This document shows positions 29,871 to 39,010 of a DNA stretch of 64,000 nucleotides, one piece after another. The position numbers and the translations under genes are program-made. Each line of letters opens with the position of its first letter. Positions within the stretch are counted from its first letter, which is position 1. The notes under the pieces were generated by a model. It searched no databases and was not told the origin of the DNA. It saw only the letters and a list, made by a program, of their open reading frames with translations. The stretch is from JALHUB01 sp963719465 (lineage in GTDB: Bacteria; Chloroflexota; Dehalococcoidia; DSTF01; JALHUB01): positions 1,116,001 through 1,180,000 of the forward strand of contig OY970386.1 in the NCBI GenBank assembly GCA_963719465.1. Reading direction: 5' to 3'.

Positions 29871-30854
29871 CTACCCCGGAATGATCAGCGCAATCACATA
29901 GCCCAGCGCAAAGCAGACCGGGAATGTAATTACCCATGCCGCCAGTATCTCCTGCGCAATCCCCCACCGCACCGCCGAGAACCGACGCGTCGCGCCGACG
30001 CCCATGATCGCCGAGCCGATGGTATGCGTCGTGCTCAAAGGAATGCCGAAGCGCGCGCTAACCGTAATCGTCACCGCCGCCGCCGTCTCCGCCGCGAAGC
30101 CGTGCACCGGCTGCAAGTGCGTCAGCCGCATCCCCAGCGTCTTGATGATCCTGTAGCCGCCCAGGCCCGTGCTGACGCCCATCGTCGTCGCCGCCAGGAA
30201 GATCACCCAGATCGGCACGGTGAACGCCTGATGGTAGTGGATGGCCAGCGCCATCGACATCACGCCCATCGCCTTCTGCCCGTCCGCCGTCCCGTGACTC
30301 CACGCCATGAACGCCGCCGAGCCTAACTGCAACGTGCCGAAGGTCCTGTGGACGAAGTTCGGACTCGCCTTTCTCAGAACCCACGTCAGAATCCACATCA
30401 GCACCACGCCGCCGAGCGCGCCGAAGATGACGGCGATGCCCAGGCCCGCGAACACCTTCTCCCAACCTGTGTACTCGAGAACGCCGAAACCGCTCGTCGC
30501 CACGCCGGCGCCTGCCAGACCGGCCAGGATCTCGTGCGTCTTGCTCGTCGGCAGGCCGAAGTACCAGGCGAACGTGCTCCAGACCACAACCGCGAGGCAG
30601 GCCGAGAGTATCGTCTCCAGGTTTATCTGGTTTAGGTCGACGATGCCCTTGCCGATCGTCGCCGCGACCGCAGTTCCCGACAGCGCGCCGACGAGATTGA
30701 AGAACGCCGCCATCGCCACTGCCGGGATCGGCGGCAGCACCCGCGTCGACACCACGGTCGCGACAGCATTCGGCGCGTCCGTCCAGCCGTTCACCGCCTC
30801 GAAGCCCAGTATGGCGATGAAAGTGATGACCAGGAAGGGAAAGCTGTTAATCAT
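29871..30854 (-). CDS. pit: Inorganic phosphate transporter, PiT family
   Basis: A 327-aa polytopic membrane protein. The two inverted PiT signatures are visible: NGWTDAPNAVATVVSTRVL near the N-terminus and GIPLSTTHTIGSAIMGVG near the C-terminus. It is a cation-coupled low-affinity phosphate importer. The DUF47/PhoU-like gene that usually accompanies PiT lies upstream, but a terminator-like hairpin sits between the two, 22 nt before the pit start. Confidence 0.92.
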   Translation of the reverse strand: MINSFPFLVITFIAILGFEAVNGWTDAPNAVATVVSTRVLPPIPAVAMAAFFNLVGALSGTAVAATIGKGIVDLNQINLETILSACLAVVVWSTFAWYFGLPTSKTHEILAGLAGAGVATSGFGVLEYTGWEKVFAGLGIAVIFGALGGVVLMWILTWVLRKASPNFVHRTFGTLQLGSAAFMAWSHGTADGQKAMGVMSMALAIHYHQAFTVPIWVIFLAATTMGVSTGLGGYRIIKTLGMRLTHLQPVHGFAAETAAAVTITVSARFGIPLSTTHTIGSAIMGVGATRRFSAVRWGIAQEILAAWVITFPVCFALGYVIALIIPG

Positions 30855-30874
30855 GCCTTACAGGCGTCCGCGCA

Positions 30875-30901
30875 GAAAAAACGAGCCCCGCGGGGCCCGT
30901 G
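30875..30901 (-). terminator. Terminator hairpin between the DUF47 gene and pit
   Basis: On the minus strand a GC-rich stem (GGGCCCC/GGGGCTC with a 2-nt loop) is followed by six T residues (30876-30881). It lies after the DUF47 stop and directly before pit, so it may uncouple the two or attenuate pit. Confidence 0.7.
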
Positions 30902-30926
30902 TGACGGCTTCGACGATATGCTCACT

Positions 30927-31556
30927 CTAAGCATGCCTCAGGACAATGCCTTCCAGTACGTTAGCCACGTCCTCCGCGCCGTCTGTCGCCTCCTCCAACT
31001 GCTCGTAAACCTCGCGCCACTTGATGATCTCCGCAGCGCTCGCCTCGTCGTCGAAAAGCTCCGCGATGGCCTTGCGGTAGAGATCGTCGGCCACGTTCTC
31101 CAGCCGGTTGACCTCGACGCAGTAGGGGAGGATGTCGCGCAGTCTCTTGTGGTCCCGTAGATGCGAGATCGCCTGCTCCAGCTTGACAGTCATTAGCCGC
31201 ACGACATCGGCCATCTCGCGGCTGCGCTCCGTTGGCTGCGCGATCTTATAGATGCGCATCGCCGTAGCCGCGCCCTCGACGTAGTCCATCACGTCGTCCA
31301 TGCGCTGCGCCAGCAGAGCGATGTCCTCTCTCTCGATCGGCGTGACGAACGTCTTGTGGAGGAGGTTGATGATGTCGTGCGTGATCGTGTCGCCGTTGTG
31401 TTCGAGCTCCGTGATGTGGTCGCTCTTCATGTCGAGGTTCTCGTAGTGATTCACGAGATCACAGAGGCATTCCGCCGCGTCGCTAACATTGCGGGCGCCG
31501 TCATGAAGGAGAACGTAGAAGCGTTCGTTCTTCGGAAGGAAGGGGATTCTCGGCAT
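30927..31556 (-). CDS. DUF47/PhoU-like phosphate-transport regulator
   Basis: An all-helical protein of about 209 aa of the DUF47 (YkaA) family, related to PhoU. It starts MPRIPFLPKNERFYVLLHDGARN; two PhoU-like helical bundles follow, with an EHNGD(T) metal-binding-type motif. Members accompany PiT transporters and are thought to modulate phosphate uptake. The frame extends 13 codons upstream, but the ATG at 31556 matches the family start. Confidence 0.88.
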   Translation of the reverse strand: MPRIPFLPKNERFYVLLHDGARNVSDAAECLCDLVNHYENLDMKSDHITELEHNGDTITHDIINLLHKTFVTPIEREDIALLAQRMDDVMDYVEGAATAMRIYKIAQPTERSREMADVVRLMTVKLEQAISHLRDHKRLRDILPYCVEVNRLENVADDLYRKAIAELFDDEASAAEIIKWREVYEQLEEATDGAEDVANVLEGIVLRHA

Positions 31557-31715
31557 TCTCGACCGAAAAGTAGCACAGGGACGGGCAGCGGTCAACGAAC
31601 GAAAGAAGTTCCTCTCTTGCCTGCCCGAATCGAAGAATCCTGGCGTCGCCCCGAAGACGCGCCTATCACTCTTCGCGGACAGTGGAACAAGAGGCTATTG
31701 CCGGCGCCTCCGCCG

Positions 31716-32057
31716 TCATAGGACAGCGGGCCCTGTCTCGCCCGTCCGCACGCGCATCGCCGCGTCGACCGTCGTAACAAATATCTTGCCGTCGCCCACC
31801 TCGCCTGTCCTGGCATTGTCGGCGATAGCCTTCATCACGATCCGGGCCACTTCGTCCTTCACCACAACCTCGATCTTCACCTTGGGCAGCAGGTCGACCG
31901 TAAACGTATTCCCGCGCCACGTCTGAGTGACGCCGCGTTGCACGCCATGGCCCTTCACCTCGGTGAGCGTGATCCCGCTGTGCCCGGCCTCCTCCAGCGC
32001 CTTCTGGACCAGCGACACCCTCTCCGGTCTGACAATCGCTTCGATCTTCTTCATCAT
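31716..32057 (-). CDS. PII signal-transduction protein (GlnK/GlnB-like)
   Basis: A 113-aa PII trimer subunit that senses ATP/ADP and 2-oxoglutarate and gates AmtB. The family core is present: VRPE near the N-terminus, TEVKGHGVQRG, LLPKVKIEVVV and KIFVTT. The T-loop residue matching uridylylated Tyr51 is Phe (RGNTF), so classical GlnD modification is not possible. GGAG 7 nt upstream supports ATG 32057 over an in-frame TTG. It is about 40 nt downstream of amtB, the standard pairing. Confidence 0.92.
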   Translation of the reverse strand: MMKKIEAIVRPERVSLVQKALEEAGHSGITLTEVKGHGVQRGVTQTWRGNTFTVDLLPKVKIEVVVKDEVARIVMKAIADNARTGEVGDGKIFVTTVDAAMRVRTGETGPAVL

Positions 32058-32100
32058 ATCTTGCTCCAATCGAACTTCAGCGACGATCCGTTCAGCCCGC

Positions 32101-33798
32101 TCAGCCGCCGCCGCCCGATTCGGGCACAGGAGCTGGCGCGGGTGGCAAGGACGGGATCGCCCTGCGCACGAGCTCTTCCGGGATGGAGCCGTGCAACTCT
32201 CGCTCCATCACGAAGCCCGCGTAACCGGGCACCCCGAACTCCGGCACGTCGAGGCCGATCACCTCGGCCTCCGGAGAGACGCGCATCGATGTTACCAGCT
32301 TGTAAGCGCCGAACACGACGGTTGTGAGCCCGAACGCCCAGGCGAAACAGGCGACGGCGCCAATCACCTGCGCCCCGAACTGTCCGGCGTCGCCATAGAA
32401 GAGGCCGGTAACGTTGCCGGCGACTCCGTTCCAGCCGGCGCCGTACGTGCCGTCGGCGAACAGGCCGAGCGCCAGCACTCCCCACATCCCGCAAACGCCG
32501 TGAACGGAGATCGCGCCACAGGGGTCGTCGACGTGAGCGATGTTGTCCCAGAACCAGACGCTCGCGCATACGAGCAGTCCGGCGATGGACCCGATGAGGG
32601 CCGCAGCCCAAGGGGCGACAAAGGCGCACGGCGCCGTGATCGCCACCAGCCCGGCGAGCATGCCGTTGCAGGACATCGAGATGTCGGGCTTTCCGTAGAG
32701 CCAGCCGGTCCAGGCCATGGCCGCAGCCGCGCCGAACACCGACGCCGTCGCAGTGTTTTCTATGATCACTGCGATACGCAGGTCCGAGCCTCCCAGAGTC
32801 GACCCCGGGTTGAAACCCATCCAGCCGAACAGCAGGATGAACGTCCCGGTCACCACGAAGGCGATGTTGTGGCCCGGTATAGCGTTCGGCTTGCCGTCCG
32901 CCCCGAACTTGCCGATGCGTGGACCGAGGAGTACCGCTAGGGCGAGGGCGCTCCAACCGCCGACGCTATGGACCACCCCGGATCCCGCGAAGTCGACCAT
33001 GCCGTGGCCCAGGTTGAACGTGTGGCCGATCTGCGAGAGCCAGCCGCCCCCCCAGACCCAGTTGCCGAAAATCGGGTAGAGAATACCGCCCATCAGCAAC
33101 TCGGCGAAGATAAACGTCTTGAAGTTGATCCGCTCGGCTATCGCGCCGACGATGATATAGCCGGCCGTCTCCATGAACACGACTTCGAAGAAGAACAGCG
33201 CCAGCGCACTGGCGTCGTAGCTCTGGCCGGACTGCAAGAAGAAGCCGTGCAAACCGATCAGGCCCCAGTGGCTCCCGTGCACCGTGAGAAGCTTGCCCAG
33301 AACCATCGCCCCGCCAAGGTTCCCTGGAGCCGATGTCGTCGAGCCGACGCCCCCGAACTGAAACGCGAAGCCTATGGCGTAATAGGCGACCCAAGCAATG
33401 ACGAAGGCGGCGAAGTTCAGCATCATCATATGCCCGGCGTTTTTAGCGCGCGTCAGGCCAGTCGTCAGCAGGGCAAATCCCGCCTGCATGAACAGCACGA
33501 ACGCGCCGAGAATCAGAGTCCAGGTGAAATCGATGGCAATCTTGTCGTGGCCAACCTGCGTGGCCAGAGCGCCCACCTGGGCCTGCGCGCAAGCCTGCGC
33601 CTCAGCCTCAGTCGTCGCGCCCTGACACTGCTCGGAGAATGCGCTGCCGCCGTTTCCCGAAAAGGTCATGGCGTTCACCGCGCCGCCGGTCTGCGTGCCG
33701 GACGCGTCGCCCTTTGAGAACTGCGAGACCGCCACCAGCGCGATCAGCGTGATCGTGGACAGTGCTATTAGCTTCTGTAACCCGCTCCACTTCGCCAT
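32101..33798 (-). CDS. amt: Ammonium transporter Amt
   Basis: A polytopic ammonium channel, 565 aa, longer than the usual roughly 430 because of an extended N-terminal segment (a hydrophobic helix, then a Gly/Ser/Gln stretch, residues about 1-85). The twin pore histidines are visible in GVVHSVGG and SVHGVCGMWG. The following gene is its PII regulator. The unit starts opposite trmO. Confidence 0.93.
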   Translation of the reverse strand: MAKWSGLQKLIALSTITLIALVAVSQFSKGDASGTQTGGAVNAMTFSGNGGSAFSEQCQGATTEAEAQACAQAQVGALATQVGHDKIAIDFTWTLILGAFVLFMQAGFALLTTGLTRAKNAGHMMMLNFAAFVIAWVAYYAIGFAFQFGGVGSTTSAPGNLGGAMVLGKLLTVHGSHWGLIGLHGFFLQSGQSYDASALALFFFEVVFMETAGYIIVGAIAERINFKTFIFAELLMGGILYPIFGNWVWGGGWLSQIGHTFNLGHGMVDFAGSGVVHSVGGWSALALAVLLGPRIGKFGADGKPNAIPGHNIAFVVTGTFILLFGWMGFNPGSTLGGSDLRIAVIIENTATASVFGAAAAMAWTGWLYGKPDISMSCNGMLAGLVAITAPCAFVAPWAAALIGSIAGLLVCASVWFWDNIAHVDDPCGAISVHGVCGMWGVLALGLFADGTYGAGWNGVAGNVTGLFYGDAGQFGAQVIGAVACFAWAFGLTTVVFGAYKLVTSMRVSPEAEVIGLDVPEFGVPGYAGFVMERELHGSIPEELVRRAIPSLPPAPAPVPESGGGG

Positions 33799-34063
33799 AT
33801 CGCCATCCCTCCTTGCTCGGTTCCGACCGTCGTGAATTGCGTGCAGGACGCTTCTGATAGGTTGAAGTTATCAAGGCGGGATTACGGAATGGTATAGGGC
33901 CAGCTACAGGGCGGTTAAGATCATGTGACGGCGGTGTTGCATCGCCGCGGCCATCGCGTTTGCGTCACCGGCCGGTCGGGGGGCGCAATCCGTTCGTCTT
34001 GGCAGGGCCTCGACGCTGTGCTAACCTCTCCTCACGAGCGAAGAAAGGGAGGCACGCGGCGCG
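33799..34063. other. Divergent amt/trmO intergenic region
   Basis: About 265 nt without a gene. It contains a small inverted repeat (TGATA ... TATCA, around 33855-33875) on the amt side that could be an operator. No sigma54-type -24/-12 element was recognised. Confidence 0.4.
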
Positions 34064-34588
34064 ATGAGCATCCGCAGTCGATTGCAGCGCTTCCTGGGCG
34101 GCATCGGCATCCTGCCCGAGCAGATCATCCCCAACGAGCCCGTAAGCCTGAGGCCGATAGGCATCGTACGTAACGGCGTCCGGGAGCCGGGTCGGCGGGA
34201 CTGGGCAAACGTCTCCTCCGACATCATTCTCCGCAAAGAGCTCGCCGACGCGCTGGAGGGCATCGAAGCCTACACGCACGTCGTCGTTCTCTTCCACCTT
34301 CACCGCGTTTCCGACGAGGAGCGCGGCCGGACGCAGTGCTACCCTCGCGGCGACGACCGCTATCCGCTACAGGGCGTTCTGGCAACGCGCACTCAGCATC
34401 GCCCCAACCCGGTCGGCGCAACGGTCGTTCGCCTCGTCAAGCGGCGCCGCAACGTTTTGCGCGTACGCGGGCTCGACGCCGTCAACGGCACACCCGTCCT
34501 CGACGTGAAGCCCCACATTCCCCAGTACGACGCTCCCCCTGACGCCCACGTTCCCGACTGGATAACCCGCCCCCTACCTCCTCGCTAG
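34064..34588 (+). CDS. TrmO/TsaA-family tRNA methyltransferase-like protein
   Basis: A 174-aa UPF0066/TsaA-fold protein. LRPIGIVRNGVREP opens the domain, and ATRTQHRPNPVGATVVRL is the SAM-binding signature (ATRSPxRPNPIG in the family). E. coli TrmO methylates t6A37 to m6t6A in tRNA-Thr. The extra N-terminal 25 residues are not part of the domain. Assignment to the family is firm; the tRNA substrate is inferred. Confidence 0.82.
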   Translation: MSIRSRLQRFLGGIGILPEQIIPNEPVSLRPIGIVRNGVREPGRRDWANVSSDIILRKELADALEGIEAYTHVVVLFHLHRVSDEERGRTQCYPRGDDRYPLQGVLATRTQHRPNPVGATVVRLVKRRRNVLRVRGLDAVNGTPVLDVKPHIPQYDAPPDAHVPDWITRPLPPR

Positions 34589-34642
34589 CAGTATCTGCCC
34601 GACCCAAACTGGACGCCGGGGGCACTCACAGCGCTCCGCCCG

Positions 34643-34651
34643 TGCTATGAT
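34643..34651 (+). promoter_or_regulatory. Extended -10 promoter of the GYD gene
   Basis: TG-C-TATGAT (34643-34651), an extended -10, lies about 35 nt before the start codon. No strong -35 is present. Confidence 0.5.
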
Positions 34652-34685
34652 GTATCCCATCATCGCAATGGGAAGGAGAAACCCT

Positions 34686-34991
34686 ATGCCGCTCTATGTT
34701 TCGCTTACCAGATTGACAGAGCAGGGACGCAAGACTGTCAAGGGCCGCCCCGAGCGCGTTCGAGAGGTCAACAAAGAGATCGTGTCATTGGGGGGCAAGA
34801 TCGTCGCCCAGTACGCCACCCTCGGCCAGTACGACTTCGTCACTATCATCGAAGCCGATAGCAACGAGGCCGTCATGAGCATTTCTGTCGAGCTGGGCGC
34901 CCGCGGCACCGTCGTCGTGGAGACGCTGCCGGCCGTCGAGGTCGACCGGTTCATCTCGCGCGCCTGGGCGCCGCCGAGCACCAACCGCTAA
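34686..34991 (+). CDS. GYD-domain protein
   Basis: A 101-aa single-domain GYD-family protein with an alpha/beta ferredoxin-like core: SLTRLTEQGRKTVK and a GQYDFVTIIEADSNEAVM segment carrying the GxYD signature. GGAAGGAGA precedes the ATG at 34686. The family is widespread and functionally uncharacterised. It is monocistronic here, convergent with pepA 2 nt away. Confidence 0.85.
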   Translation: MPLYVSLTRLTEQGRKTVKGRPERVREVNKEIVSLGGKIVAQYATLGQYDFVTIIEADSNEAVMSISVELGARGTVVVETLPAVEVDRFISRAWAPPSTNR

Positions 34992-34993
34992 GG

Positions 34994-36499
34994 TCAGGCG
35001 AAAAGGGGCCGCTCTCCCAGGCTGAGACAGAGCGCGATCAGCGTCCGCACGCCCGTTCCCGTCGCTCCCTTGACGAAGATGCCCTTCACTTCGTCGCGCC
35101 GGTCCACGCTGGCTATATCCAGGTGTGCCCAGGGCGTCTCGCCGACAAACTCCTTGAGGAAGAATCCGCCGGCAATCGAACCCGCGCCGCCGCCGCTGAT
35201 GTTCTTGATATCGGCAACGTCGCTGTCCAGCTTCTCGCGGTATTCCTCGAAGAGCGGAAGCTGCCAGACCCGCTCGCCGGCCGCGTTCGCCGCCTCATTG
35301 ATTCTGGCGAAGAGCCCCTCGTTGTTCGTCATGGTGCCGAACGCTACGTTCCCAAGCGTTACCGACATGGCGCCCGTAAGCGTCGCGATGTCGATGATCG
35401 GCGACAGACCGAGCCGCCCGGCGTAGCAGAGCGCATCCGCCAGGATCAGGCGGCCTTCCGCGTCCGTATTCTGGACCTCTATCGTCGTCCCGTTCATGGC
35501 CCGCACCACGTCGCCGGGCCGCTGAGCGCTCCCACTCGGCATGTTCTCCGTTGCCGGCACGATAGCAGTCACGTTCACCTTCGCCTTCATCTCCGCCAGC
35601 GCCTTGACCGCCGCCAGCGCCTCCGCGCCGCCCTCCATGTCACCCTTCATCTCGAACATGCCCTGCGACGGCTTTATGGAAATCCCGCCGCTGTCGAACG
35701 TTATGCCCTTTCCGACAAGCCCTATCATCGGCGCGCTCGCCTCCGTCCCTTGATAGCGCAGCACGATTAGCTTCGGTGGCTCGCGGCTGCCCTGCGCCAC
35801 GCCCAGGAACGCGCCCATGCCCATCTCTTCGATCTCCGGCCGCTCGAACACCTCACACTCGAGGCCCAGCTCCTCCGCCACCTGCTGAGCGCGGGTCGCC
35901 AGGTCCGAAGGCGTCAGGAAGTTGGCCGGCTCGTTCGCGAGGTCGCGCGCCCAGTTTGTCGCTTCGGCTTCGATTCGGCCGCGTTCAGCCCCCGCCCGCG
36001 CCGCTTCTTCCCGCGCCTCGTCTGTCGTCAGGAGCACGAGCTCCTCCAGCTCTCGTTCCTCTTCCGGTCGCTTCTTGTGGAGGGTGAAGGCATAGAGGCC
36101 CAGCACGGCCCCTTCGGCGATCGCCTGCGCGGTCATCTCCTCACTCGCGCCCAGTTGGTCAAGCGTTATCGCGACCGACCCCGCGCCCGCCTGTCGAAGG
36201 CGCCGTGCCCCGGCGGCAACGGCGTCGCGCAGGACGCGGCCGTCGAAGGCGTCGCGTTTGCCCAGCCCGATGATCAGGACTCGCGGCGATGGCAGGCGTC
36301 CGAGCGTGTGGACGAGCGTCATCTCGTTTTTCTTCCCCTTGATTTCGCCGTCGCGCATCAGCTTCGAAATCGTTCCTTCGAGCGCCCCGTCAATCTCCGC
36401 CAGGCTACCCCCAGCGACGCCCTCGCCCTCGAAAGCGGCGGCCATCAAGCCCCCCGCGGATGATTTGTGTAGGTGGCCCGTCTGAATGCTGATTCGCAT
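34994..36499 (-). CDS. pepA: Leucyl aminopeptidase, M17 family
   Basis: Cytosolic two-metal aminopeptidase, about 501 aa. The M17 catalytic segments are GKGITFDSGGISIKP and NTDAEGRLILADAL, with an N-terminal macro-like domain before them. AAAGGAG sits 6 nt before ATG 36499, so the five-codon upstream extension is not used. Length and motifs are normal. Confidence 0.94.
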   Translation of the reverse strand: MRISIQTGHLHKSSAGGLMAAAFEGEGVAGGSLAEIDGALEGTISKLMRDGEIKGKKNEMTLVHTLGRLPSPRVLIIGLGKRDAFDGRVLRDAVAAGARRLRQAGAGSVAITLDQLGASEEMTAQAIAEGAVLGLYAFTLHKKRPEEERELEELVLLTTDEAREEAARAGAERGRIEAEATNWARDLANEPANFLTPSDLATRAQQVAEELGLECEVFERPEIEEMGMGAFLGVAQGSREPPKLIVLRYQGTEASAPMIGLVGKGITFDSGGISIKPSQGMFEMKGDMEGGAEALAAVKALAEMKAKVNVTAIVPATENMPSGSAQRPGDVVRAMNGTTIEVQNTDAEGRLILADALCYAGRLGLSPIIDIATLTGAMSVTLGNVAFGTMTNNEGLFARINEAANAAGERVWQLPLFEEYREKLDSDVADIKNISGGGAGSIAGGFFLKEFVGETPWAHLDIASVDRRDEVKGIFVKGATGTGVRTLIALCLSLGERPLFA

Positions 36500-36562
36500 A
36501 GAAGCTCCTTTCAACGCCGATAAGGCAAGACGGCAACGGCCGTCGAAGAATCAGAGAAAACC

Positions 36563-36590
36563 TTGTTTCGACCAAGCGGTGTGCTACAAT
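36563..36590 (+). promoter_or_regulatory. Promoter of the PAP2-like gene pair
   Basis: TTGTTT (36563-36568), a 16-nt spacer and TACAAT (36585-36590), about 60 nt before the first PAP2-like start. Confidence 0.55.
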
Positions 36591-36651
36591 CCAATGGTAA
36601 AGTCAGGGACGAAGATCCGCAATTGCCAGGGGACCGAGGCAACACTTCGCG

Positions 36652-37401
36652 ATGACACCCGCCACCAAGGTCAAAGTGAAGAAGACTCTCCGCGAGGTGC
36701 GCCTCTTTTTCTTCGAGGCGGCGTTTCTCGTCGGCCTCATGCTTATCTACTGGATCATTCGCGGCGCTCTTCCCGAACGCACCGCCGACGCCTTCGGTCG
36801 CGCCTACCAGATCATCCATTTCGAGCAGCGATTCGGCTTCTTCTGGGAGTCCGGCTGGCAAGAGCACATCATCGGCGACCGCGCCATCGTCGACATCGTC
36901 AACGGCATTTATCTCTACGGTCACCTGCCGCTCCTCATTGGCTGCGGCGTCTGGATATACGTGCAGAGCCGCGAGCGGTACCACGTATATCGAAACGCCC
37001 TGCTCATCTCCGCCGTCATCGGCCTGTTCATTTACGGCTTCTTCCCCGTCGCGCCGCCGCGACTGCTGCCTAACCTCGGTTTCGTCGATACTATAGCTAT
37101 GTTCAATAACAAGTCGAACACGATGCAGCCCGGGTTCATCGTCAATCACTATGCGGCCGTGCCCAGCCTGCACTTCGGCTGGGCGCTCTTGGTCGGAATC
37201 GCCCTCATCGACATCGCGCGGAACTGGTGGGTGAGAGCGTTCGCCGTCCTCTTCCCTGCGTTCATGTTCTTCGCCATCGTGCTCACCGGCAATCATTTCA
37301 TATTCGATGCGATAGTCGGGGCCCTTGTCGTGCTGCTGGCCATCGCCGTCGCCTTCGCCCTGGAAGGCCTGCGCGGGGGAATCCGGCAGCCCGTTTCTTG
37401 A
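36652..37401 (+). CDS. PAP2-like membrane phosphatase/phosphotransferase (first copy)
   Basis: A 249-aa membrane protein with about six helices of the PAP2_3 (AUR1/Ipt1-like) type. The active-site motifs are FPVAPPR, then VPSLHFGWAL (S-x-H-F) and GNHFIFDAIVG (H-x3-D). This group includes inositol-phosphotransferases and lipid phosphate phosphatases; the substrate here is unknown. The next gene is a clear paralogue sharing the same motif order. Confidence 0.8.
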   Translation: MTPATKVKVKKTLREVRLFFFEAAFLVGLMLIYWIIRGALPERTADAFGRAYQIIHFEQRFGFFWESGWQEHIIGDRAIVDIVNGIYLYGHLPLLIGCGVWIYVQSRERYHVYRNALLISAVIGLFIYGFFPVAPPRLLPNLGFVDTIAMFNNKSNTMQPGFIVNHYAAVPSLHFGWALLVGIALIDIARNWWVRAFAVLFPAFMFFAIVLTGNHFIFDAIVGALVVLLAIAVAFALEGLRGGIRQPVS

Positions 37402-37416
37402 AATCTGTCGCGCTAT

Positions 37417-38370
37417 GTGCTTAAATTAATTATCGGATCACGTATCCGTCGGAAGGATGCAGGCGGCGTGGAAACTCCATTGTCAGCCTTGAGGAATCTG
37501 GCAAGATCGCTGACAGGAAGTCCCTGGTTCCGGAACATCCTGAAGATAATCCGAGCGTTGATAGCGTTCCTTGCACCGCGGCGCCTCGCCGAAGCGCTGG
37601 CGCCGCGTCCCATCGTTCGCCACGTTGTTGAGCTGACGCTCGTCTCGTTGGCCTTCCTCTTCTACTTCCTCGTCCGCGGCAGCGTCGTCGACAGGACTCC
37701 GACAGCCCTCGCCCACGGATTCCGCATCATGAACATAGAGCGCCGGTTCGGGTTCAGCTGGGAGCTCCAGATGCAGGCGCTCATCCTGGGCAAGAGCTTC
37801 CTCATCCGCCTCTTTAACGGGATCTACTTCTGGGCGGACTTCCCGCTTATCGTCACGGTTGGCCTCTGGCTCTACTTCCGACACCGCCGTCAGTACACTT
37901 TCACTCGCGACGCCATGTTGATCTCGGGCGGCATCGCGCTCATCATCTACCATCTGTTTCCGGTGGCGCCGCCGCGCTTCTTCAGCGACTTCGGCTTCGT
38001 CGACACGATGGCGATCTACAGCCGCCTGAGCTATCAGGCCCAGTCGATGCAGGTGTTCGTGAACCCCTACGCCTCCGTGCCAAGCCTGCACGTCGGCTGG
38101 CCCGTGATCCTGGCTATCGGTGTCATCAGCGCAACGCGTTGGAAGCCGTTGTGGCTGCTGGCCGCCCTCCTTCCGGTAGCGCAGTTCTTCGCCGTCGTCT
38201 TCACGGCCAACCATTTCATCTTCGACGCCCCGGTCGGCATCGGTGTGGCGCTTCTCGGCATCGCGGCGGCGCTCTTCCTGCAAAAGTGGGGCTACGCGGC
38301 TCTTGGCAGGCTGCTCGGGATCGCTCCCACAGAAACGACGACGTCCCAGACTGGGGCGCCGCCGGCCTAG
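37417..38370 (+). CDS. PAP2-like membrane phosphatase/phosphotransferase (second copy)
   Basis: A 317-aa paralogue of the upstream gene with an extra basic N-terminal segment of about 60 residues. It shares the order ERRFGFSWE, NGIYFWADFPL, FPVAPPR, VPSLHVGWPV and ANHFIFDAPVG. A GTG at 37417 is the only long start in frame; 15 nt separate it from the first copy. The pair likely arose by tandem duplication and is expected to be cotranscribed. Confidence 0.78.
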   Translation: MLKLIIGSRIRRKDAGGVETPLSALRNLARSLTGSPWFRNILKIIRALIAFLAPRRLAEALAPRPIVRHVVELTLVSLAFLFYFLVRGSVVDRTPTALAHGFRIMNIERRFGFSWELQMQALILGKSFLIRLFNGIYFWADFPLIVTVGLWLYFRHRRQYTFTRDAMLISGGIALIIYHLFPVAPPRFFSDFGFVDTMAIYSRLSYQAQSMQVFVNPYASVPSLHVGWPVILAIGVISATRWKPLWLLAALLPVAQFFAVVFTANHFIFDAPVGIGVALLGIAAALFLQKWGYAALGRLLGIAPTETTTSQTGAPPA

Positions 38371-38389
38371 AAGATCGTTCCGTTCGACC

Positions 38390-39004
38390 CTATACTGCAG
38401 GCTCCTGATTCGGGCGTTTTTCTGTATCTGACGGCCCCCGCTTCGTCTCTCGCGCAATCATCCTCAGCAGCCGCTCATACGGCTTCGACGTGTCGATCAC
38501 GAAGTGCCTCTCGGGGATCTCCTCCCGGGCGGCAGCCATGCGTTCGTATATTGCGATGTCGGCCGCCGAAGCGATTCCGCCCGCCGCTCGCTCGACCAGC
38601 CGCGACCGGACCACCTGCGCCGGAGCCGTTACCTCCACCACCAGCACCCGGGCGCCGCATCTCTCCGCGACGTCGTAGAGCGGGAGCCGGTGCGCCTCCG
38701 CCAGATTCGTCGCGTCAAGGATGACGGGAATGCCTTCGCTCAGCAGCCGCTCGGCGACGGCGTGGATTGCGCGGAATAGCCGCCGGCTCTCTTGCCACGA
38801 ATACGACGGCCTTTCGACCAGCAACCGCCGGAGTGCGTCGCTTTCCAGCACTACCGCGCCCGTGCGACGCTGCAATTCCCGCGCGACCGCTGTCTTTCCG
38901 GTTCCGGGCAGTCCGCTGATGACGATAAGCGCGGGATTGGGCCGCGCGGTTGGAAGCGGCCCCAGCGATTGGAGGAAACGCTGAGAAACGTGGCGGTCCG
39001 GCAT
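38390..39004 (-). CDS. P-loop kinase (AAA_33/zeta-like)
   Basis: A 204-aa small-molecule kinase-like ATPase with Walker A GLPGTGKT, SDALRRLL after strand 2 and DATNLAE, as in AAA_33 and gluconate-kinase-like proteins. The substrate is unknown. The stop is near the PAP2 gene and the start is 6 nt after degV on the same strand. Confidence 0.75.
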   Translation of the reverse strand: MPDRHVSQRFLQSLGPLPTARPNPALIVISGLPGTGKTAVARELQRRTGAVVLESDALRRLLVERPSYSWQESRRLFRAIHAVAERLLSEGIPVILDATNLAEAHRLPLYDVAERCGARVLVVEVTAPAQVVRSRLVERAAGGIASAADIAIYERMAAAREEIPERHFVIDTSKPYERLLRMIARETKRGPSDTEKRPNQEPAV

Positions 39005-39010
39005 TCGCGG

